Assembly: GCA_007116605.1 (NCBI GenBank)
Contig: SKID01000081.1
Coordinates: 1 to 5,440, forward strand
Length of the DNA: 5,440 nucleotides
From: Tissierellia bacterium
Lineage (GTDB): Bacteria > Bacillota > Clostridia > Tissierellales > Dethiosulfatibacteraceae
Direction: 5' to 3'
Within the stretch, counting starts at the first letter, position 1; each line of letters begins with the position of its first letter. The notes under the pieces are model-generated. The model had not been told where the DNA came from. It worked only from the letters and a program-made list of their open reading frames with translations, and made no database searches. The position numbers and the translations under genes are program-made. Shown here piece after piece: positions 1-5,195 of the stretch.

Positions 1-93
1 AAAAGCAATAGCACCTGTTGTTTTTAATGATTTGTTAATGATTATTGCACTGATTGTTAATACCTAATGAAATGATTAGGATTACTATGCAAT
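1..93. other. Left-edge non-coding stretch, no gene seen
   Basis: No open frame with a ribosome binding site is visible. The stretch is AT-rich and holds small repeats: TTGTTAAT at 32-39 and again at 54-61 (22 bp apart), GCAATA (5-10) facing TATTGC (43-48), and the perfect hairpin CCTAAT (63-68) / ATTAGG (75-80). It may be the upstream region of a gene left of the window, but nothing here proves that. Confidence 0.4.
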
Positions 94-119
94 AAAAAAA
101 CTCCCACTTTGGGTGAGAG
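94..119 (-). terminator. Intrinsic terminator of the aconitase X operon
   Basis: On the minus strand, 25 nt after the stop codon of the small subunit gene, CTCTCAC (119-113) pairs with GTGGGAG (107-101) across a 5-nt loop. The seven pairs include one G-U wobble, and seven T residues follow (100-94). This is a textbook Rho-independent terminator and closes the three-gene operon. There is no T run on the plus-strand side, so it works in one direction only. Confidence 0.88.
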
Positions 120-144
120 CTTTCGTCTACACTATGAGCTAACC

Positions 145-585
145 TTAATATACTCTGACGATTCCTCCATCTAAAACTTCTACCGTCATACCATCTTTCA
201 CATAGTTTAGAAAATCTTGCCCTAGATTGTCTATCGTTGGCAAATTAATATCTGTCCAAATATCTGATAGGATAGCACCGGCTGCGGCAAGAGAATCAAT
301 TGTGTTAGAAAACAATAGGCATGCTGGTGATGCACCCATATCACAAGCGCAATACAAAACCATTCCTCCAGTTGTTGATCCTATGGTCTGAGGCATACAC
401 AAGGCCTTTCTAGCCATCTTCTTTTTGTATAAGTCCTGATTATTTTGATCAGAGCAAGTTGCTTTTTTGTCATTAAACATCAAGCTTTTTTGAAAACTAG
501 CCAATGTATTAAATCCCGATTTAGTCACTAAGGCTTTAGCTTTAACTTGTCCGGGAATAACGACTCTGCCTTGAAATTCTTTCAT
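145..585 (-). CDS. Aconitase X small (swivel domain) subunit
   Basis: This 146-residue protein matches the AcnX swivel family (formerly DUF126), the mobile domain that closes over the active site of the dehydratase encoded just upstream. It starts with the family's beta-strand pattern GRVVIPGQVKAKALV (residues 6-20). The family signature is at 65-74 (PQTIGSTTGG), a Ser/Thr/Gly loop expected to contact the substrate, and SDQNN is at 45-49. In many bacteria and fungi the domain is fused to the large subunit; here it is separate. The ATG at 585 is supported by AGGAGG (598-593) with a 7-nt spacer. Only 1 nt separates this gene from the large subunit stop, which implies coupled, near equimolar synthesis. 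The family includes cis-3-hydroxy-L-proline dehydratase and archaeal mevalonate-5-phosphate dehydratase, and the sequence does not decide between these and other substrates. No signal peptide or membrane segment is visible, so it is probably cytoplasmic. Confidence 0.9.
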   Translation of the reverse strand: MKEFQGRVVIPGQVKAKALVTKSGFNTLASFQKSLMFNDKKATCSDQNNQDLYKKKMARKALCMPQTIGSTTGGMVLYCACDMGASPACLLFSNTIDSLAAAGAILSDIWTDINLPTIDNLGQDFLNYVKDGMTVEVLDGGIVRVY

Positions 586-586
586 C

Positions 587-1873
587 TTATCGCCTCCTAG
601 TGATCTGGTCTAAGATTTCAACATCTGTATAGTATCGTGCCATTGTATAAGTTCTTAGCTTGTTAGAATTTGTAATGACAGGCATCTTGCTACATAACGG
701 ATTATTCATATACATGAGCGGACATATGTATGATAAGCTAATCCCCATCTTCTCAAGCTTACTAAACAAAGGGCTTTCTTTAAACTTCTTTAAAACAGAC
801 GGAGAAGTCGTAAGCACCGTTGGTATCGTCACACGATCATTTTTATGAATACTCAAATTTGACTCTATAGCATTAACCCATGTCTCTAATTGTTGGATTG
901 ACAAATGGGGACAGCCGATAAAGCACAACTGGGGCCTAGCTGAACTATCCTTCCACATCACTGGATAATTTTTCTTAACAAAATCCAACTCTAGTTCATC
1001 TATTACATAGGTTTTAGCATTTTCTTGAATCAAACTTTCTCCTAACTCAATAGCCTCTGGTGTGATTCCCTCAACATGGTACAGTCCAACTGCACCATTA
1101 CTAGCAGTAGCCGCGCCCATATCCTTTAGATAGTCTTTTACTTGAGCATTCAAACTATTTCCTAAATGTTGATCTAAACCCTTAATATATGGCACTTCTT
1201 CCATTACTTTCATGCCAATGACACTGCCTAATACCTGTGCTTCAGGTAGTTTATTAGTTTGAACCTCGATTATCCAAGTTGCCTTTCTACCTTCATCTGT
1301 CAATAGACCAAAATTTGGTACTTTCCCTAAAATACTTCCAAACAATTCTATTAGTCCAGAGTTACGATTACATCTTGCACCAAGAACTGAATTTGCATAT
1401 ACCACGGCAGAGCTTTCTGCCCAGCTGATTATCTCACCTTTTCCAGGTCTATTTCCTAATTCTTTAATATAACATGTACAAGTAAAACCATCTTCTGATA
1501 GAAGACCCATTTTTTTTAGTTGCTTTTCATAATCGTCTTGCTTACTGTACATATAGTTGAAAACTAGATTTTTAATTAATCCTGCAGGTACATTATCCTT
1601 GTCTATAGGTCTAGGATCAACTGTGAACTTTTGACTAGAACAAATACCTGCACTAATTAACTCATCCATAAGTTTATACACGGGCTTCATCATTGAAAGG
1701 CCAAAACTAGTGACTAAATGACCGTATTCACCATTAACCGGAACTAAGCGATCCGCACCAAAAGTATCTCCATACATGACAATAGTTTTCATGACTTTTG
1801 CTAATGTCTCACCTTTTTCACCATTTAATATGCTAATCTCTTCTTCACTTAGATCCATTTTATAATCATACAA
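587..1873 (-). CDS. Aconitase X large (catalytic) subunit
   Basis: This 428-residue protein belongs to the AcnX catalytic family (formerly DUF521), iron-sulfur dehydratases related to aconitase. Family features are the N-terminal LNGEKGETLAKVM (16-28), GDTFGADRLVPV (35-46), ESSAVVYANSVLGARCNRNSG (153-173) and GCPHLS (320-325). The C-terminal part has C384, C394 and TNSNK (401-405). C168, C321, C384 and C394 are the most likely cluster-ligand candidates; their exact roles are inferred. It should work with the small subunit encoded next, removing water from a hydroxy acid. The chosen start is a TTG at 1873, because AGGGGGGA (1886-1879) ends 5 nt before it. The ATG at 1858 (Met6) fits the usual family N-terminus but would lie 20 nt from that site. 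The ribosome binding site overlaps the stop codon of the upstream oxidoreductase gene. Known members act on cis-3-hydroxyproline or mevalonate phosphate; the substrate here is unknown. Confidence 0.92.
   Translation of the reverse strand: MYDYKMDLSEEEISILNGEKGETLAKVMKTIVMYGDTFGADRLVPVNGEYGHLVTSFGLSMMKPVYKLMDELISAGICSSQKFTVDPRPIDKDNVPAGLIKNLVFNYMYSKQDDYEKQLKKMGLLSEDGFTCTCYIKELGNRPGKGEIISWAESSAVVYANSVLGARCNRNSGLIELFGSILGKVPNFGLLTDEGRKATWIIEVQTNKLPEAQVLGSVIGMKVMEEVPYIKGLDQHLGNSLNAQVKDYLKDMGAATASNGAVGLYHVEGITPEAIELGESLIQENAKTYVIDELELDFVKKNYPVMWKDSSARPQLCFIGCPHLSIQQLETWVNAIESNLSIHKNDRVTIPTVLTTSPSVLKKFKESPLFSKLEKMGISLSYICPLMYMNNPLCSKMPVITNSNKLRTYTMARYYTDVEILDQITRRR
593..598 (-). promoter_or_regulatory. 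RBS of the small subunit gene, inside the large subunit gene
   Basis: AGGAGG lies 7 nt before the ATG at 585. The same six bases are the first two of three terminal arginine codons (AGG AGG CGA TAA) of the upstream large subunit gene. The Shine-Dalgarno site therefore sets the C-terminal residues of the other protein. A ribosome finishing the large subunit sits directly on this site, which favours translational coupling. Confidence 0.85.
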
Positions 1874-1878
1874 AAGAA

Positions 1879-1886
1879 TCCCCCCT
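1879..1886 (-). promoter_or_regulatory. RBS of the large subunit gene, overlapping the oxidoreductase stop
   Basis: Reading the minus strand, AGGGGGGA runs from 1886 to 1879. It shares two bases (1886 and 1885) with the TAG stop (1887-1885) of the preceding gene. Its position supports the TTG at 1873 rather than the ATG at 1858. An out-of-frame ATG at 1869 opens only a six-codon frame and is not a credible start. Confidence 0.7.
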
Positions 1887-4146
1887 AAATATTTCTAGCT
1901 ATGGTATTCGCAGCTCTAGTCGCCTCTAAAACCTTGCCGCCTTTTAAACTATCTCCAATATTAAATATTTCTTTTGCCACTTTATTTTCAAATGCTTCTT
2001 TATACAATGTATCTAAAGGCTTATTTCCTATTGCAAAAACAACCAGATCCGCATCCAGCAATCTTTCTTTTTCATCCACCAAATATTTAGGAGCAAATGG
2101 ATTTTCTACATTTTCTGGAAGTACCGGTCTCCAAGTTAAGTAAGGATTTGGTACAGTTTTAGATACATTTTGCAAAACTTTTACCTGGTTATTATGGAAA
2201 CCAATGAATTTTGTGCAATTAAGCAATTCAACATTTGATTTTTCAAGATAATACAATAAATAACCCCTATTAGCAGTGCAGACATGATTCATGAAATGCT
2301 TGCTCATCTCAACAACTTTTACGTCTTTACCATGCTCATGTTTTAACCAATAAGCAATTTCACAGCCAACAACGCCTCCACCAATAATCACGACCCTTTG
2401 TGCATCTCCAATTTTCTCAGGATTCAATAATAATTCAGTTCCTTCAATACAGTTAACCTTCTCATTCCCCTGCATGGATATAGACTGTTCTTCTGCACCA
2501 GTGGCAAAGATGACAGAATCAAATTCTTTTTCTTTTAGCCATTCTATCGTTGCCTCAAAATTATCTATATACTGTAATTGATGTTGTGCCCTCGTTTTTT
2601 CTAGTTGCTTTTCCAAATAATTCTTATAATTTTCAACTTCGTACTTTATTTTAGGAATAGCAGCTGCATTAATTTTGCCACCTACTTGATTTCCTTTTTC
2701 TACTAAAGTGACGTCATGTCCTCTTTTCGCAGCCATGACAGCCGCCATGATACCTGCCGGTCCTGCACCAATGACACCAATTCTTTTTTTATGAATAGCA
2801 AGATTTAACTCCTCAGACATCTTATATTCAAAACTAGTCCTAGGATTTACTGCGCACTGGGGATGACCTCCTTCAACAAACTCATTAATGCAACCTTCTT
2901 GACATCCGATACAAGGAATAATGTCTTCAACACATCCGTTATATGCTTTATTAGGCCATTCAGGATCTGCTAGAACCGGTCTACCTAGCATTACCATATC
3001 ACATTGTTGATCTCGCAAAGCTTGTTCTGCCAAATCTGGGTAACCTAACTTGCCTACTGCTACTACAGGAACAAGTTTTCCAGCATTTGATAAAATCTTG
3101 TTCTTTTCAAAATAGTCTTTGGCTAATTGAGAAATACTTAAAAAACATCCTGGAGGCATACTAGCTGGAGGATGAGGTAGCCACCAATTATCATAGCAAC
3201 CTAAATCCACATCAAATATATCGACACCTGCTTTAACTAAATTACCCATATACTCTAATGTCATGTCTATTGTTCTGCCATTTTTGAATTTTCTAAGATC
3301 CTTAATGTTCATTTTATCCCCATAGACCTCATTTAATGCAAGTGATAAATCAATTCGATACATTATTGGATAATCAGGACCCACTCTTCTTCGTATTTCT
3401 TTAATCATATCTATTCCAAAAGCTTGCCAATTGGAATAAGATCCTATTTTTCTTCTATTAAAAGCTGGATTTGTTAGTTGCTCAAGGAGATAGCCTTCAT
3501 GCCCATGCAAATAAACCCCATCAATATTAAAGGCCTTGGCATCAGCTGAAGCCTGTCCAATATTCTTAATTATTTTCTTGAGCTTTCGATCACTTAACGG
3601 TAAACAAGGAATCTGAGGCATGTAGAAATTAGGATTAATGGATGCTGATTTAGGAAACTTCTTCATTGTCAATAAACATTGAGGATTGCCTACCCTGCCT
3701 AATCCAGGAGTTAACTGAATAAATATCTTTGCACCATAATTGTGAACGCCAGCTGACAAATCTCTCCAACCAGCCATTACACTTCTCGTACGATCAATTC
3801 TCGGGAAATAAGTCATCCCTTCAGGCTCAGTTACCGTTGGATCAATGCCATGACTCACTGGAACAAGACCAGTTGTGATAAGCCCAATTCCGCCTTTTGC
3901 TCTTGCAAAATAATATTCAAGCATTTGATCATTAGGTCTTCCTGTTTCGTCACACATGGAGATATTTCCCATAGGTGCCATCACTAAACGATTCTTGATT
4001 TCTAAGCGATTAATTTCAATAGGTCTAAACATTTCTGTGTAAGGATAAAGATTTTTCGACATCTTTCCTTTTTGATAAGCTTCGTCGTCATTGAACCAGT
4101 CACCATAACTATCTACTAATTCGCAAATAAGCTGATCTTTTTTCAT
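1885..4146 (-). CDS. FAD/FMN/4Fe-4S ene-reductase (2,4-dienoyl-CoA reductase / BaiCD type)
   Basis: This predicted cytoplasmic enzyme reduces an activated C=C bond with NAD(P)H. From the ATG at 4146 it has 753 residues. Residues about 36-410 form an Old Yellow Enzyme (FMN) barrel: FRPIEINRLEIKNRLVMAPM (40-59), then HGHEGYLLEQL (214-224) with the EGY motif of E. coli FadH. Next is the 4Fe-4S ligand set C412, C415, C419 and C431, with the 3/4/12 spacing of FadH. An FAD domain begins at GAGPAG (460-465), and a second nucleotide-binding motif GGGVVG (589-594) lies inside it. FAIGNKP (704-710) and NIGD (729-732) complete the fold. It is longer than FadH (about 670 residues) because of an N-terminal extension of some 35 residues and extra loops. 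GGAGG (4155-4151) precedes this ATG by 4 nt. An in-frame ATG at 4158 would add four residues but lies upstream of that site. It is first in an operon with a dehydratase, so the dehydration product is its likely substrate (inference). Baeyer-type NADH oxidase or steroid/bile-acid reductase roles cannot be excluded. Confidence 0.9.
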   Translation of the reverse strand: MKKDQLICELVDSYGDWFNDDEAYQKGKMSKNLYPYTEMFRPIEINRLEIKNRLVMAPMGNISMCDETGRPNDQMLEYYFARAKGGIGLITTGLVPVSHGIDPTVTEPEGMTYFPRIDRTRSVMAGWRDLSAGVHNYGAKIFIQLTPGLGRVGNPQCLLTMKKFPKSASINPNFYMPQIPCLPLSDRKLKKIIKNIGQASADAKAFNIDGVYLHGHEGYLLEQLTNPAFNRRKIGSYSNWQAFGIDMIKEIRRRVGPDYPIMYRIDLSLALNEVYGDKMNIKDLRKFKNGRTIDMTLEYMGNLVKAGVDIFDVDLGCYDNWWLPHPPASMPPGCFLSISQLAKDYFEKNKILSNAGKLVPVVAVGKLGYPDLAEQALRDQQCDMVMLGRPVLADPEWPNKAYNGCVEDIIPCIGCQEGCINEFVEGGHPQCAVNPRTSFEYKMSEELNLAIHKKRIGVIGAGPAGIMAAVMAAKRGHDVTLVEKGNQVGGKINAAAIPKIKYEVENYKNYLEKQLEKTRAQHQLQYIDNFEATIEWLKEKEFDSVIFATGAEEQSISMQGNEKVNCIEGTELLLNPEKIGDAQRVVIIGGGVVGCEIAYWLKHEHGKDVKVVEMSKHFMNHVCTANRGYLLYYLEKSNVELLNCTKFIGFHNNQVKVLQNVSKTVPNPYLTWRPVLPENVENPFAPKYLVDEKERLLDADLVVFAIGNKPLDTLYKEAFENKVAKEIFNIGDSLKGGKVLEATRAANTIARNI

Positions 4147-4150
4147 GTTC

Positions 4151-4155
4151 GCCTC
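4151..4155 (-). promoter_or_regulatory. RBS that decides the oxidoreductase start
   Basis: GGAGG lies between two in-frame ATG codons in ATG-GAG-GCG-AAC-ATG. It can serve only the second one (4146-4144), with a 4-nt spacer, or 7 nt counted from the first GG pair. The first ATG (4158) has only AGGG one base upstream, which is too close to work well. Confidence 0.75.
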
Positions 4156-4165
4156 CATACCCTAT

Positions 4166-4182
4166 ACCGAACTTTGTTCGGT
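4166..4182. promoter_or_regulatory. Candidate TetR operator palindrome
   Basis: ACCGAAC-TTT-GTTCGGT is a perfect inverted repeat with 7-bp arms and a 3-bp centre. It lies at about +6 to +22 of the predicted operon transcript and 20 bp before the start codon at 4146. A protein bound here would block the divergent minus-strand operon. The TetR-family gene 340 bp away is the obvious candidate ligand-responsive repressor (inference). In RNA the same bases could form a short hairpin with a 3-nt loop, but the position over the start site fits an operator better. Confidence 0.72.
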
Positions 4183-4194
4183 GTGTTTTATTAA

Positions 4195-4223
4195 ATTGTA
4201 CCATAGTTTAGTAAAAAACTCAA
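4195..4223 (-). promoter_or_regulatory. Promoter of the ene-reductase / aconitase X operon
   Basis: On the minus strand, TTGAGT (4223-4218) and TACAAT (4200-4195) are separated by exactly 17 bp. TGG directly precedes the -10, giving an extended -10 (TGnTACAAT). Transcription should start near 4188, leaving a leader of about 42 nt. The candidate operator palindrome lies at the beginning of that leader. Confidence 0.72.
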
Positions 4224-4313
4224 CAAGATTCATTAATGTTTTTCAGGTTCTTAATAACAAAGTAAACCCACGAGTGCTATTCTATTTAGTCTGTCAAAAA
4301 TAGTTTTTCTTAT

Positions 4314-4423
4314 ATTCAGTTATCATCTTAAACAGTGTCTAAATCAATAATCTTGTTAATTGGATTACAAGGTCATTAAAACAGGAGTCTTGGATTAAGA
4401 TGACATTTAAACGCCAACTGAAT
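4314..4423. repeat. Nested inverted repeats in the divergent spacer
   Basis: The outer arms are ATTCAGTT (4314-4321) and AACTGAAT (4416-4423). Inside them, TCATCTTAA (4323-4331) faces TTAAGATGA (4395-4403). In the middle, CTTGT (4352-4356) faces ACAAG (4367-4371). Next to the right arm is an imperfect palindrome CGCCAAC / GTTAGCG (4412-4430). The set lies upstream of both predicted promoters and contains no gene. It could be a regulator-binding region, a structured RNA or a decayed small insertion; none is proven. Confidence 0.45.
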
Positions 4424-4476
4424 GTTAGCGATTGTTAGTCATCGGATAAATTAACTACTAATTAAATCTTATTTCA

Positions 4477-4485
4477 TGATATAAT
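4477..4485 (+). promoter_or_regulatory. Extended -10 promoter of the TetR-family gene
   Basis: TGA-TATAAT is a perfect extended -10 element. The base run 17 bp upstream (4457-4462) matches the -35 consensus poorly, as is common when the TG motif is present. Transcription should start near 4492, about 28 nt before the start codon. No copy of the 4166-4182 palindrome lies nearby, so strong autorepression through that site is not evident. Confidence 0.7.
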
Positions 4486-4519
4486 AGAAAAAATTATTAA
4501 TAAGGTTGGATAAATTACT

Positions 4520-5101
4520 ATGTCTTTAAAATCATATCAATCTGATCAAACTAGGAAAAAAATAATGCATGCAGCACGTTATCTCGCAATAGAAAAAGGC
4601 TTGGACCAAATGACAATACGTGATGTATGCCAAGCTGCTGATATTTCAATTGGTGCTTTTTACCACCACTATCAATCAAAGCAAGAATTAGTCAATGAAT
4701 CTTTTATGATTTATGATGAGCTTATAGAAGTCAACTCCACAAAATATAACCTTGAAAACCCATTAGCGTCTCTTAAAGCTATCCTTCTAGATCAAACTGC
4801 TTTTGTGGTTAGCTTTGATAAACAACTTGTCATTGAGTACTACAAATCGATTCTTTTATCTATGAACAAACAGGCTGTCAGTTGGGAAAGGTCTTATTAT
4901 AAGCATGTCTTTGATTGTACAAAAAAAGCCATCAAAGATGGTTTAATTAAAAATGACTACACTCCAGAGTATGTGGCCTCTTTTTTTATTAAATTTGTAA
5001 GAGGAAATATTGTTAATTGGTGTCTAACTGATTCTAACGAATCCTTTCTTCAAGAGACAGAATGGGAGATTGATTTGCTCTTAAAACTGTTTACCAAATG
5101 A
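4520..5101 (+). CDS. TetR/AcrR-family transcriptional regulator
   Basis: This 193-residue protein has the usual family length and layout. The N-terminal DNA-binding domain has the helix-turn-helix at about residues 31-50 (MTIRDVCQAADISIGAFYHH), followed by YQSKQELV (51-58), the standard TetR signature. The rest (about 60-193) is a variable, mostly helical ligand-binding and dimerization region without a recognisable ligand motif. The ATG at 4520 follows a weak site, AAGGTTGGA (4502-4510), with a 9-nt spacer. The gene diverges from the ene-reductase/aconitase X operon across a spacer with two promoters and one perfect palindrome. It is therefore probably the local repressor, released by the pathway substrate or an intermediate (inference from arrangement). 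No terminator for it is seen; the hairpin after its stop has its U run on the opposite strand. Confidence 0.92.
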   Translation: MSLKSYQSDQTRKKIMHAARYLAIEKGLDQMTIRDVCQAADISIGAFYHHYQSKQELVNESFMIYDELIEVNSTKYNLENPLASLKAILLDQTAFVVSFDKQLVIEYYKSILLSMNKQAVSWERSYYKHVFDCTKKAIKDGLIKNDYTPEYVASFFIKFVRGNIVNWCLTDSNESFLQETEWEIDLLLKLFTK

Positions 5102-5127
5102 GATAACAAAAGGATCATTAAATCACC

Positions 5128-5163
5128 AAAAAACCAAAAAGAGCAGACTCTACAGTCTGCTCT
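5128..5163 (-). terminator. Intrinsic terminator, probably of the truncated tRNA gene
   Basis: AGAGCAGACT (5140-5149) and AGTCTGCTCT (5154-5163) form a perfect 10-bp stem with a 4-nt loop. On the minus strand it runs into T-rich sequence (TTTTTGGTTTTTT, 5140-5128). On the plus strand it is followed by mixed sequence without a T run, so it ends transcripts arriving from the right. It begins 16 nt after the CCA end of the tRNA remnant, the spacing expected for a tRNA gene's own terminator. Confidence 0.85.
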
Positions 5164-5178
5164 AAGCATTGCAATCAC

Positions 5179-5195
5179 TGGTGCCGAAGGTCGGA
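5179..5195 (-). other. 3' end of a tRNA gene, likely attachment site of an integrated element
   Basis: Read on the minus strand, TCCGACCTTCGGCACCA has the exact order of a tRNA 3' end. It gives the last T-loop base, T-stem strand CCGAC, acceptor strand CTTCGGC, discriminator A and an encoded CCA. Upstream bases do not supply the partner GTCGG or a tRNA body; only a poor T-loop resemblance continues to about 5201. An acceptor starting GCCGAAG fits leucine tRNAs of Gram-positive bacteria, but the isotype is a guess. Such orphan 3' ends are left when tyrosine-recombinase elements integrate into tRNA genes. The side lacking the tRNA body (right of 5201) is then the element, and the side with the terminator is the original flank. 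Confidence 0.66.

Noticed and set aside
32..61. TTGTTAAT direct repeats at the left edge as a second set of integrase sites
   Set aside because: The same octamer also occurs in the spacer (4353-4360) and inside the regulator gene, so it is likely chance in AT-rich DNA, and no tRNA fragment lies near it.
660..848. Plus-strand open frame of 62 codons inside the large subunit gene
   Set aside because: It is antisense to a clearly conserved coding region, has no convincing ribosome binding site and no recognisable product.
145..1873. Naming the dehydratase cis-3-hydroxyproline dehydratase or mevalonate-phosphate dehydratase
   Set aside because: The family match is clear, but neither the residues I can see nor the neighbours point to either substrate; the usual partner genes are absent from the window.
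1901..2143. Plus-strand open frame of 80 codons inside the reductase gene
   Set aside because: It is antisense to the FAD-domain coding sequence, and its composition is explained by the opposite strand.
4168..4180. Resemblance of CGAAC-TTT-GTTCG to a Gram-positive LexA (SOS) box
   Set aside because: The Bacillus-type box has four bases between CGAAC and GTTCG; here there are three, which shifts the half-sites. A divergent TetR-family gene gives a better explanation.
5140..5163. Hairpin as the terminator of the TetR-family gene
   Set aside because: On the plus strand the stem is followed by AAGCATTGC with no T run. The T-rich tract is on the minus strand, so it serves transcripts coming from the right.
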